Source: Whalleya microplaca
Lineage: Eukaryota; Ascomycota; Sordariomycetes; Xylariales; Xylariaceae
Direction of reading: 5' to 3'
Assembly: GCA_022497155.1 (NCBI GenBank)
Contig: MU385721.1
Span: 496,001 to 560,000 of the forward strand
DNA: 64,000 nucleotides
In this document: piece by piece, positions 24,029-36,296 of the stretch
Numbering within the stretch: position 1 is the stretch's first letter
Layout of the letters: the number at the start of each line of letters is the position of its first letter
The notes under the pieces: generated by a model
Database searches by the model: none
Seen by the model: only the letters and a program-made list of their open reading frames with translations
Told to the model about the DNA's origin: nothing
Made by a program: the position numbers and the translations under genes

Positions 24029-25886
24029 ACGATGGTGCGGTCTCACTGAATCGCAGATTTGACATTTGGTCGAGCAATTTCAGCCCTTTGCTGAGTACGG
24101 TAACTTAGGCTGTACATGTTCTCCGATAGAATAGACAAAATACCATATTGGCTTCTAATATAGAGATGTTCCGATGAAGAGTTCAAATGACCAAGAGTCC
24201 ATTGGGGGAATTAGAGTGTGGGGACCCCATAGATCGGATTATATGGCATCCCGTACCGTACGGTTCGTTTATTGGCTGTGAGGGGTCTCGAGTCAAGTCA
24301 ATTGCTGAACGACGACGTCACGATTTGAACCCGAGATGGGCCAGTTCTAAATACTGCTGCCTACACGCGTAGGAATGCTCAACCTTCCAGACTCGTTCGA
24401 ATTAAGGCTAGGTCGTGCCAATGCCACCTCGATCTATAATATCCCTGCAATGGCTTCGTCTAAGCCACAAAAAGACCGCCATTGAGAGCTCAGGTATCTG
24501 TATTTCTGGAAGACACGGAAGAAAACGACAGATGAGAAACCGCCCAGTCATCGCGATATCATGACAAACCCAGATCGTGCTGCGCCGTGCATCTACATAT
24601 GTCAACGCCTATTACTAAGTCGAATCTCGGCACCTATTTTGGCATGATCCGTTAGACGCGCAATCTAAATTCTTGAATGGTTTGAGCCGAAGATAATATG
24701 GAAAGCAAACATCAGCTAATATTCGTTCAGCTTGATCAAGACTAGGTATTCAAGCATTGTCCATCCGTCCGTACACTGTAACTCTAAACCCCAGCCCTAC
24801 CATACTTGCCCTTGTCTTAGCATCTACTTGATAATGTTCTCAACTTTCCGCCAAAGAGGAAACTCGATAATGTCGTACACTCCGGAAGGATCCGTACATG
24901 CGTATGTACGATTAATTGTAGGGCGGTGACGGCAGCAAGCCTCAGAAACCTTGCGCCACATCAATTGGAAAGCATAGGCTCCTTGAAACACCATCTCTTA
25001 ACCGACTTATCCATGTAAATTAGGAAACAAAGTTTATAGCAACAGTGAAGGTTTGTTTCATCCCCGACTCCCGAACGGCTGGCTACATATACTTTATACG
25101 AGCGTACAGATGATCAGAATGTTGCTAATTATTGCTAGTTATAGCGCGTCGATGATCGTGTACGTGGCAGGCAAGCCAGTGGAAAGTTAAAGTGGGAATG
25201 TTTAGAGCAAACTCGCTACCTCTTGCGCAATGGCAAGCTGCCGAGACTGGAGAGGCAGTGCAAGGGGGGGACAATCGTCACCGAGTTCATCAGTCATCAT
25301 GCACCGGCAGGTGGAGGTACACAGCCGCCAACCAATTATTCGCGTAGAGGCCAAGTACCTAAATCTATAGATCCACCGCAGCCAAGGGGTCTTGGGTGTG
25401 GCTCAAGCTTCACTCCTGGTGCGTCTCAACTCAACCTCAACCATGTAACGTCGTCTCATCTTTCTTTTTTTGCTTTTCTATCTTTCTATCAACGTCTTTG
25501 ATTCATTCTATTTGCAGTCGTTTATCAATTCATCTATACTTGCTCTAGTTTTCATAGCCTCTTATCGCAATTGCTTAATTCAGATCGCTTGTAGTACTCG
25601 GACAGGCATTCATGTCGCACTATCAGTGATAACATAGCTACCTAATTAATCGTCCTTTCCGTCCATTGATCCATCTGCACCCAAGGCTGAATTATTTCCA
25701 CGAGGCTGTGAGATGCCCTCACAAGGTTAGAGGTATAGCCGTCTGCTGGGTGTAGTCTCCAACAACCCAGATTCCAACCTTACTTCACATTAGACTCAGC
25801 CAGCCTTCCACTCCCCTCCAATAAGCCAGGCCTCCATTACAGTTTATACTGAAGCCCACAATAACTCAAATCCTAATTAATGCCCA
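24029..25886. other. Intergenic region
   Basis: About 1.86 kb without a supported gene. A pyrimidine-rich tract (25455-25500) precedes the ankyrin gene and may belong to its promoter. A tRNA B-box-like string at about 24316-24332 (minus strand) did not fold into a tRNA. Confidence 0.55.
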
Positions 25887-28800
25887 ATGCCTGGCCTCAT
25901 CGCCGACATGGAGCACTCTCCTATCCGAGATGGCAGGCAGGCTCGACTACATCAACTTGGTGAGGAATGGGGCATCATCGGCCAAGCCCCACCCTCGCCT
26001 TTACCAAGACCTGACTACCCAATATCATACCGGACTGAAAATGATGAGTTCCAAGCCGAAGAACTTCTCAAGAGACAACGCATTGCTGAATCCCAGAACC
26101 AGCAGTCTAAAGGAACTCTTTCCCGTGCCTTCACCACCAAGAAGAAAGCATGGGAATACAAAGAGATTTATAACACCTTGGTGGCCCATATCACCAACCG
26201 GGGGTCACCCGGCGTTGCAGAATCGCTCATAGCCAAGCTAAATCTAGCTGGTGGTAACCTCAACTTGGCACAAAAGAGCCGTACTAGTTTATTAAGCAGA
26301 AGGAAAAGTCTCGATCTGGCCGAGCGAAGTCAGGTGCTCCAGATTGCAGTGAAGAATAGGCAAGTCGAAATGGTGGAGGTACTCCTACCTTATGCAGATG
26401 CTCTAAGTTTGGATACTGCGCTACCCATTGCGCTCCGAGACCGAAACGAAGCGATCGCTGCACTTCTCATTACGTATGGGGCGAGCGCAGGCCAGACACC
26501 AGATGGGCAAGATGCCTTTCGACAGGCATGTGTGGTTGGCGGTCAACAGAATCTCATTGCACTTGTCCTAGGTTCAGAGGGTAGACCTTCGTCTCAATGG
26601 TTGTCGCAATGTATGGTTGAGGCGGCAAGGGCAGGATGTCTCAGTACGGTTACGCTTCTGAGCCAGTCCACAGCGGACGGAAACTTCGATATTTGTGCGG
26701 CGCTTAAAGTTGCCATTGGGCTTGGCCGCAAAGATATTGCTCTTGCGGTCATTCTTGGCAACCAACCGCCCAGCCAACCCGGTCTCAATGAAGCATTCAA
26801 CCAACTCATGAGTCATCCGAATATTAATCCGAACGAGAAGATAGCGTTGGCAGAGATTCTCTTATGTGCTGGGGCTGAGGGCGATGCCGTAGCGAAAGCA
26901 TTACTCCAGGCCAGTGCTACCTACTTCCTAGAAATGGTTCACCTATTAGTCTCGTTCGGGGCGTCAATAGAATACCAAGACGCGATAGCGGTCCGCAAAG
27001 CTGTTTCGAAGCGCCAAGTCGATTTGGCGGAGGTTTTGTTGGGTGGCAAGTCTAATTTTAGTCCAACCTACGCATCTGAATGCGTTCAGCTTCTGCCAAA
27101 GAAGATGAGATTCGAGGAGCGATACTCCTTTTTACATCTTCTGCTCAAGAAAGGTGCACACGGTCCACCACTGGATGAGGCATTGATTGATGCTATAGAA
27201 GCTGGAGACTATGAGGCAGCAAAATTGCTCCTTACCCCATTATTTCCCGGTGGGAAGATCGTTGGAAGTCAAGACATTCGACGAGGACCACGGAGCATGG
27301 TATTCGAGCGACACGAAGTCGCGTCAACGGATCACAAAGGTGCTCTAGCGTTACAGATAGCCGTGAAGAAGGGAGATGTGGCTATCGCGACTCTAATCCT
27401 ATCAAACAAGCCGCCTACCCCTGACGTCCTCGCTCAGGTCTTCCCCAGTACAAGGAATCTCTCTAAGCTTGAACGATACCAAATTACCGAGCAATTCCTA
27501 AGGGCAGGACTTTCGGGTCCATGTGTCCATTCCGCACTAGAGAACGCAATCGAGGAACAGCCTCCGTCTCGCGACGAGAAACTTATTTCACTCTTCCTGC
27601 GTTACAATGCCGATGTTAACTTCAACGAAGGGCACAGTATCACTGCCGCTATCTTGCAGAAAGATGTGCGACTACTAGAGAGGTTGTTAAAAAGCAAACC
27701 GACCATCCAAGTAACAGCCAAAGCAATACCCTTGGCAATGCAGGTCGATAACAACGCGACGCGGCTAGAGATGATAAATTTGCTTTTAGGGGCCGGGGCA
27801 TCTCAAGGCGGCACCGAGGTATCGACAGCAGCAGATGTAGCCGTGCAAGCCAATCCTTTGGATAAGCGTCTACTCAAAACACTCCTTCAACAAGGGAATT
27901 CCGATGTAAATATTAACGAGGGGATCGCTGTCGAACACGCTGTGCAACATCCAGATCCAGAGGTGCTGGAAATGGTGCTTGGCCTAGGCCAACCGAATGC
28001 CGAAAGTTTGGAACGGGGATTGAAAAGCCTTGCGAAGCTCCCTACATCCTCGGCCAAGTCTGACAAGCTCAGCGCGATATTACGGCGAACGCAATCAAAG
28101 GATACCGTCACTAGCCTACTGCTAGGAGAGGTCTTGAGTCTTCTGAAGACGCCACCAGAGGAGCAGAATTTTTCATCACTGAAGACCATGTTAGCAAACG
28201 GCGCTGATGTTAACTCCTTCAATGCCGAGGCTTTGTGCCGAGCAGTGGCAGCCGCAAATATGCAGCTGGTGGAGATCCTATTCACGGCCAACCCGAGCCC
28301 TACTTCAATGGCGTTCGCAATGCCTCACGCACTTCGCATTCAGGATTTGATGGACAGATTGACATTTGCCCAAAAGATCTTAGAAGGCGGGATACCAGCG
28401 TTTGAAGTGAATCGAGCCCTCGTCTTCGCCGTCAACAAACATCCCGATGATATACCGCTCATTAACACACTCCTAGGTTATGCTGATACACAAGATGGAC
28501 TAGCTTTGATCGAGGCCATCAAGCAGGAGAAGCAGGACATTGTGGAGCTGATTCTAGGCAGGAAGAGCTTTTCACCTGAAATTCTTAACTCTGGGTTTAC
28601 ACAGGCGGCAAGGGGCAAAAATAGGAGAACACGTAGCTTATCATGCAGTAATCTACTGAAAGCTGGTGCGTCTGGCGAGGTGGTATCAGACGCGTTGCTC
28701 GCGGCGGCCACGGATGGTGATTTGGACTTCGGTACGATACTCGTTCAGAATGGCGGCAGCGTGGAGCACAAAAACGGCCAGGCTATTGTAGAAGCTTGCA

Positions 28801-31563
28801 GATCAGGAGCCATTGACATTTTGAGAATGTTGATGGCGGGCGACACAAAAGTTACTCAACAGACATTGCAGAGAGGGTTTCAGGCTGCTACACAAGTAGG
28901 AGACCTTAAAAAACGAGCCGCGATATTCAAGTTGCTTCTGCAGATGGGGACAACTGGGGAGATTGTTGATGCTCAGCTTGTGTCGGCAGAAAGATACGGT
29001 GATGATGGAAAAGATCTTGTCCGGCTTCTTCTGGTGTACGGAGCCAGCCCCGATTATAATGATGGAGAGGCCGTCGAGAAGGCAGCGAGGAGCGCCTTTT
29101 TGGGTAACTTGGAAATACTTTTGGGCATTGTTGATGTAGGCGGACTCCAGGTAAGTTATACCCACGATTCTTTGCCATCTTGTTTTACTAATTTTTGTAT
29201 CAGAAAAAACCATCGTCTCAGACACTGGTACGCGCTATGGACTCATGTTGGAATCTCAGCAGGGACACAAGGTTCACGATCATGGGGTGGATTTTTCAGG
29301 TGGGAAAGCCAGTGCCGAGTGCTGTCCATTCTATACTCCACCGCGCAGTCAACGAAGAAAATCCAGAAGAAAGGTTGATCCAGCTTCTCATCGACAATCG
29401 GGCGTCCCCAGTCGTGGATGGCTGCCGGGCATTAATAGATGCTACTAGGACCTTATCGGTTTCGGCCTTTATTAGCCTTCTGGAGGCAAATGTCTCCGCC
29501 CAGGACGCGTCATTGGCTTTTTCTAAAGCATTTTTACCTGAGCATGCCTCTTCCTGGATGTCTACCCGCAGCTACAAAATTGCTGAGTCTTTACTCGAGA
29601 AAGGTGCCAGCGGAGACGGAGTAGCAGCTGCTTTCGTTGGCGTACTCGATCTATATACTAAGACTCCAGGGCAAATGGCAACCGAGTTCCTGGAGTTACT
29701 TGTCAAGCACGGTGCCGATGTTAACTACAACCATGGAGAGGCATTGCAAACTGCGGCGGCGCAAGGAAACCCTGAACTACTAAGGAGATTATTACAAGAG
29801 AAGCCTAGTAGTGAAGCTCTTACTCTAGCATTTCCTCGAATCTTCGATGCCGCCACGTCCGAAGACGACGTGTACGAGCTTATCACGCTGTTTACTGAGT
29901 ATCGTGATGGGCACAATCAGATGGATGTCCTATTCGTCAATCCTGGCTCAGAGCCGGTTTTAATCAGGGCATTGTCGCAATTTCCGAGATCAACGAGAAT
30001 CCTCCAAGCGCTTTTAGATGTCGGATATTATCACGACCAGATGATAAACTACCGGGTTATGGATGGGATCGAAGAAGATGAGCCGATAACCCTTCTCATG
30101 TGGGCGCTTCTACAGCCTCAAAAGAAAATCAGCAGCGGAGTCATCAACTTGCTGATTGAACGGGGCGGTAAGTAATGCGTCGTTGCTTGTGATTTCGTAC
30201 ACTAACATTATCTACAGCAAAGGTCAACTTCGAGACGCGCGTCTCCCGCGTCACCCCACTCATGCTGGCCATTCAGGTCTGGCGCCAGGACATAGTCAAG
30301 TCTCTCCTACTGGCTGATGCCGAAGTTGACGTGACCGATGCGAAAGGAAATTCTCCATTGTCGATGGCATCCGCCATCGGCGGTGACCTAGCCATCGCCA
30401 TGATGTCGAATCTGCTAGCTGCCGGTGCTTCGAGGAACGACGGCTCGTTGCACAACGCTGCACGAGAGCTGAATCTGCCAGCCATGCAGGTCTTGGTCGA
30501 ATATAGACATGACCCTGACTTCCCTAGTCCCCTACACGGCGGTCGCAGTGCGCTAGGAGAGCTATGCCTTCATGCGGCCGATTCCGGCGAGATTACTCCC
30601 CCTCGAGAGAAGCTGATGGAGAAAGCCATTAATTTCCTTCTGCAGAGTGAATCAGACATCACTCTCCAGTCCGAAGGGAAATCCGTACTACTGCTTGCTT
30701 TTGAGTCGGCCGATCCTCTGACTACAAGCAAAGTCCTATTAAGGGCTGATATGTGGAAGTACATCAACAAGTCCTTCAATCAATACACAGATGGCAAATT
30801 CACCTACTCGCCTACTATGTATATTCAACGCGTATTGCCGGACCTAGACTACAAGCCACGACTCTTAAAGTTGTTGAGGGCAAACCGTGCGACCGATGTC
30901 TACTATGCCAACTCCGGTCCGCAACCCGATGATGCCGTGGGCATGCCAGTGAATATCCAATTAGAAGAACAGGAGCGCAAGGCGCGTATAGAACGCCAGC
31001 AAAAGGAAAGCGAGGATCACGCCCTTGCCATCCAACGAAACAAGGAGCTTGCAGCCGTGCACGCCCAGATCTGGGCCAACCAATCCGAACTAGAGGATTC
31101 GCGAAAGAGGCGCGCCCACAACGACGACCTCTCCGCTATAAAGGAGCGGGCGCGCGTCGAGGAGGAGCTGTTCAACAACGCCATGCGACAGCACCGCGTG
31201 AAGCAATCCGTCGAAATCAAGCACCAGGAGGCCCTGACCAACGCCAGCGTGACCCGCGCACAGGCCATTGCGGACGCCGAGCTCGCCGTCGAGAGCACCA
31301 AGCAGCAGCGCCGCCTAACGTGGGAGCGCGAGATGGGCAACGAGCGCGTCGGCAACGCCAATCAGCTCAGCAGCATCCGGCTCCGCGAAAGAGAGGACCT
31401 CGAGCGCATGGACAAGGCCGCCGACTTCCGCTTTAAGGATCGCCTGAAGGAGCAGAAGAAGCTGGTCGACAGCCAGGGCGTTCTGGCGGCCAATCTGAAT
31501 GGCGCTAATCCCGGCGCGAGGAGGCAGATTGGCTATATCAGTGGGGAGTTGGGACCTGATTGA
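25887..31563 (+). CDS. Large ankyrin-repeat protein with C-terminal coiled coil
   Basis: Exons are 25887-29150, 29204-30167 and 30218-31563 (1857 residues), with introns of 53 and 50 bp. Nearly the whole length consists of degenerate ankyrin-like repeats of about 30-35 residues. Typical pieces are LQIAVKNRQVEMVEVLLPYA, LLLGAGAS, LLVKHGADVNYNHGEALQTA and LLLADAEVDVTDAKGNSPL. The last 200 residues (from about 1650) are a charged helix rich in E, R, K and Q, probably a coiled coil, ending NPGARRQIGYISGELGPD. No enzyme, NACHT or membrane domain was seen in this reading. Ankyrin arrays bind proteins, so a scaffold role is an inference. Met at 25908 is an alternative start; an upstream non-coding exon cannot be excluded. 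Confidence 0.88.
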
Positions 31564-32529
31564 TCACGTCCTTGGTGGTGCGATGGTCTCCCGGTATTTT
31601 AGTCAGAATGGGCTATACGCTCGGGGCGTATTGTTGGGTCATGTAATTAGAATCTGGACCTGAAATTGGCAAGACACTGCAAGGAATGGTTGTTTTCTGA
31701 TTCGTTGCGTTGGATCGAGTTAGCCTGTCATTTCAGTTCAATATACCACAAAGCAGTTTTCTTCTTTACGCATCACGATGAAATTGTTGAATTGAGAGTT
31801 AAGGACTGATACAGTACCAGGCACGAATAGTAGCATTGTGTGTATAACAGGCCATCTGTCACTCTAGAATAGCTGAACCTCAAGTCAATCAAGTCTCATT
31901 AACCCTGTATTTCAACAGAAATAAGTCGTTGGATCACTTCAGCAATGACTCAAATGTGATGAACATCTCACTGTATCGTATCCCCCTACATTGATGCCTA
32001 GTATAGCTCTAACATCATTATCACGATCTACTTACAACGTTCTCAACCAAACGCTCAGGCCGCTTAAAAAGACATGCTTGTATTAGCGCAACGAGGAGCT
32101 GATTAGTGAACTAAGGGACAGGGACTTATGTCGATATGTAAACAGTTGTAAGGTGTGAAGTGAATAAATTCAAATATGGCATAGGCTAATTCCATACGGA
32201 GTACTGCGAGGAGATATTCTTCTAGTCTAGTAGGGCGCGCTACTTAAACGTTACGGGCGAGCCTGATTGGCCAATTCGCATTCGTTTTCCAACGAGCGAG
32301 TAGATCAGTCAACTATTGTCGGGTCCTTGTGCGTAACACTTGGACAACTGATTAGACATAAAAATTGCCGGTCGATTGTTGCTGTATAGAGGCTTGATTA
32401 TCAAGGTAGGATGATGCCCCCGTCGACTAGTATCCGTTGTCTTGGTTCTTGAGTCTCGATGCGCCGGAACGAACCGCCGGACTACCGTTTTCGGTCGTTC
32501 GGTTGGCTGAGCCGCGTTGTCGCTCATTT
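31564..32529. other. Intergenic region
   Basis: Mildly AT-rich sequence 3' of the ankyrin gene, with no gene recognised. Confidence 0.5.
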
Positions 32530-32531
32530 TA

Positions 32532-33001
32532 CAATCCACAGGGATTATAAACGTTATTTTTCTACTTCTCCACACACCCTCCTGCTATTGGCTGCATCTA
32601 TCAATCTTGTACCGCATCATACAATTTGTATGCGAATCTACATACTTAATAATCCATTTTATCGCTATTTACCTCCTGAGCTTTGTAGCGCTGCTTGCAG
32701 CCACAACCCCCCTGAAATCTGGCAATATAGTGAACCACGCTTCCTGAATAGCCTCTTATAGCCTGCAACTCCTTTAGTATTAATTATCTAATTGATAATT
32801 ATTATCAAGCTAGCTTTCCATTCAAAATTACTCGTTTTTAATAAGGTCTAGAGGTTGTTACTACTATGTTTCGGATATGTACATCCTCCATATAAATTGT
32901 ATGGTATGGTACATGGCCAAGGGATGTAGCCAATAGCAGCAGGATGTATGGAGTTGTGTGGGGGCAACTTGAGAAATAACGTTTATAATCCCTGTGGATT
33001 G
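32532..33001. mobile_element. MITE with TA flanks (Tc1/mariner-like)
   Basis: This 470 bp element begins CAATCCACAGGGATTATAAA and ends with its reverse complement; the similarity continues as CGTTATTT inward. It is flanked by TA on both sides (32530-32531 and 33002-33003). The arms match further inside (CTATTGGCTGCAT near 32585 against its complement near 32930). No transposase frame exists, so it is non-autonomous. The superfamily is inferred from the TA target only. Confidence 0.65.
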
Positions 33002-33003
33002 TA

Positions 33004-33792
33004 AATCGGCTCCATCCCTGGGAACGTCCGATTCTTTACGGTATACTTACCTAGTTGCCTTTGGTCAATACTACATGACGGCCCGAGCCAAGCGCCATAC
33101 TGCGCACAGTATCCACCGCAAATGGTACAAAAGTTCCGACCCCCCTCTATATCCACCGTATTAAGCCTGACATGGTGGTCGAGACTACCGTAGCTTCTCG
33201 GTCCTAGGGGCTGAGGCCGTATGCCTAGCGTATCTTATCCGCAACGACTGTCCAAGATACTGATATATCATCCTTAATTTACCTATAGCAAAGCAAATAG
33301 TGCTAAGCATGGTTAGGAGCCAATCACCAGGGTCAGCCAGTCAGCCAGTTTAAGGGCGCCTGTATACCCCTTAAATGGTCAATATGGAACTTGACATACT
33401 TGAGACCGGAATCTTCACCCGAAGTCTGGAGGTAACTTTGACGTGAGCCACTTTGTTCTCTTGCAAATGTAAGTCGAAATCTAAAGTGGCATCTATTATT
33501 AGGGTGATATGCGGTTGATATTCACTGGGTCTTGGGGGAGCCTGGTCGGCAATGATCGTGGATACCACGTGGCTGCACGTGGCCGCACGTGGTATGTGTT
33601 CCGTGAAAGTCTGTGTCGCGTGTAGCTGCAGCATACTCTAAAGCTTATTGTAGAATTGTAGATTATGCGTCTCCTGAATGGTGCATACTTAGCATAAAAT
33701 GCCCTTATTACTGTTAAAGTAAGAGTATTACGGTATCAATTCGGAATAAACCTTGAGATAGGGGCATCTTGGATATACCATTGGAGACCAAC
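33004..33792. other. Intergenic region between two MITEs
   Basis: No gene recognised. A CACGTGGCTGCACGTGGCCGCACGTGG triplicate of CACGTG boxes lies at about 33567-33594. Confidence 0.45.
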
Positions 33793-33800
33793 TCCTCATC

Positions 33801-34374
33801 CAGCGCTTCCATCAAATCAACTAATTACTTGACTTGACTTGAATTGACTTGATTTGACTTGATACAATTGTTTTTTTTCGATAATTGATCAAATCAACTA
33901 GAAGCTTATTTTTGACTTGATTCACTTGATACTAATCAATTATTTTCCTAACTGTATAAGCCACAGTATAAGCCACAATATAAGCCACATATAGTAAGGT
34001 TTTCTGGTGTTGTTAGTCAATATTATAAGCCACCTTACGCCCTGTGCTGATTATCCTTGTTGAGGGTTAACCACTATCACGTCCGTGACTTTTATGTAAC
34101 AATTTTGCTGTATCAGGTCATCTCCTGGAGAGAACTTTTCCTTCGGACCTTCGGATAAACTTATCTCCTTAAAGCTACCCTATTGCCTAACTAGAAAGGT
34201 ACCCTAATATGTGATTCAGGGGTTCAGGAATAAAATTCGTAATTTAATGTATTACTAATCAAGTCAAGTTGCAAATAGCCTCAAGTCAACTCGAAAGTTC
34301 AATTAGTTGATTTGACTTGATTCAAGTCAATTAAAGTGGTTTACTTGACTTGAATTGACTTGATGGAAGCGCTG
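33801..34374. mobile_element. hAT-like MITE with perfect 8-bp target-site duplication
   Basis: This 574 bp element starts CAGCGCTTCCATCAA and ends with the reverse complement TTGATGGAAGCGCTG. TCCTCATC lies directly before (33793-33800) and directly after (34375-34382). An 8-bp duplication with CAG...CTG termini is the hallmark of hAT transposons. Subterminal regions are packed with ACTTGACTTGA/TCAAGTCAA words in both orientations, like hAT subterminal transposase-binding repeats. The middle contains three ATAAGCCACA units (about 33956-33990). There is no coding capacity. Confidence 0.85.
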
Positions 34375-34382
34375 TCCTCATC

Positions 34383-36183
34383 CAGTAAGGGATCTTCTTC
34401 ATGAGAGGTACCCAACACTCTACCAATATTCCTCCGGCATTATCCATCCAGCCTCCCGTATGTTTCCACATAGATCCTTTGATAAAAAGTATCTACTATG
34501 CAACTCAGTCCATAGGGGTAATATTTAGTTAGGGTTTATTACAGGATATTCGAGAAGTCCGGGTCCCCGAATAAAAGATGTTCAATTAATTCTCCTTTTC
34601 TGCGCTCAGACCCGTTTGCCAATTTCAGCCCTATTATGTGGTACTAGTATGTCGCAGCCGCAGCCGCAATACCCTGGTGAGCCAATATACTAAGAGTGTG
34701 GGTAGTTGCCAGAGCACGTGGGCTCGAACGATAGTTTCTTAGCTAATACTACCTTGACAGGTACCCCAGGAATATACTGGGTAGTATTTTCGCAATTCCA
34801 TGAGTACAAGCTCAACAGAAGCAATTTCCACGTGGTGAAAGTAAGATGCTGCTGCCCTAAGGCATTCTAAAGCCATTCCCCTATTAGATGATGTTACTAG
34901 AATCTCTTTGGCCACACCAAATTATAGCCCCAAAACTATTTCCTGATGTGATTGCCATGTGCTGCCCAGTTAACATGCCCTCTCCAGTGAATTATCAAAT
35001 TCCAGGATGCAAGTGCACCAAATCGGAAGAGTTGCGGGTCAACGGGTGCTTATTCTTAGTTTCCTAGTGGAGGGATATTTCGTGGGGTCCTTGTCAGCTC
35101 GTGGTGCAATCTACTCCACAGAATCCGAGCTTTTGTCTACATAGTACCATAGTATGTATGTAGATGTTCTATTTCATGGGTTTCAGGTGCAACGCCACAT
35201 ATATGCCCTAAAACATCTCTATACCTGATAAACGTGGGGATATGCCAAACAAAAACAGGAGAAAGGGTGTGAGATCTGTTGGTTTGCGTACGTACGCTTT
35301 CTATTGCCAGGCGTCAATGGGTGAGGCTCTACCAGGTTTTATCCAATCGGAAAGAAGCATATTGACCTGAACAACAGTTGAATAAGTGGCATTTGATATA
35401 CGCCTTGGGATGAATGGCTCTCCGCAGCATACACAGTACCAGCAAGACCTGGAGGCAGAGCATAGCCTCCGAAAAGTATCTTTTGCCAAGTAGTGGCAGC
35501 TGAAATTAAAGTACGGTCCGAGTTGAATTGAATCCTTGTTCCTTAGCTCTACCAACCCCCGTACATACTGAGAGAGGGGAAGAACTGGCTTGTGCGCAAC
35601 TAATAAGCTGCTTGCCAGTCGAAACATCTGATATCTTGAATTAGAAACTAGATAACCTTCGGCGGCACCAAGACACAGCCTACGAACTACTATTGGACAA
35701 TTCACATCAGCCCCTTATCGAACCCTTACTTAGGCTAGGTTGGAATATTATACGAGATACCAATATTAGCTCCCTGTATCAAATCTGAGCTGGAGGCTTA
35801 ACAATGCAGCGCTCACGATGCTATCCATGTAACCATGTAGGTATCGATTTTCAATCGTCCATGGAGTTACCAAGAACGAGCTGTGCGTCGAACTATTTAG
35901 ATCTTACGATAGTTAGCGGGTGAACTATTAGATCTAATGGGTCTCTTTGCATAGATACTATATACACTACTAGGATGTTGATTGGCTTTGTCAATATACA
36001 TACCCTTAATATCTGTATTAAGGCGGCAGTATCCGAGACAACAACCTAACAGCATGGGGCTTTATGATGTGTGCTTGGACGTTTGTACTTTGTAGATCCT
36101 TGGACTATACGTAGTACCAATTTTTGTAGATCCGGGAAGGGGTAGACGAGGTCGAGGGGCAGGCATGGAAACACCTTACAATG
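34383..36183. other. Intergenic region upstream of flavin monooxygenase
   Basis: About 1.8 kb without a supported gene. A minus-strand open frame at 35301-35705 (134 codons) has no recognised domain and no visible context supporting expression. Confidence 0.5.
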
Positions 36184-36190
36184 TATAAAA
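36184..36190 (+). promoter_or_regulatory. TATA box of flavin monooxygenase gene
   Basis: TATAAAA lies 107 bp before the start codon at 36297, after a short CTTACAATG leader. The spacing suits a TATA element with a short 5' UTR. Confidence 0.5.
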
Positions 36191-36296
36191 GACCTCGTCT
36201 CTGGACGGCCATTGTCCTATACCAATCTCAGCTCAAGTTGTCAGACTTTCTTTACCATCGACATCACCTCAACCAACTCTCCTGTATCACTTAACA

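Noticed and set aside
24310..24335. tRNA B-box-like GGGTTCAAATC on the minus strand
   Set aside because: The T-stem has a mismatch and no complementary acceptor arm or A box is found at proper distance, with or without an intron.
35301..35705. 134-codon minus-strand open frame
   Set aside because: No domain, no adjoining exons and no promoter were seen; composition equals the surrounding intergenic DNA.
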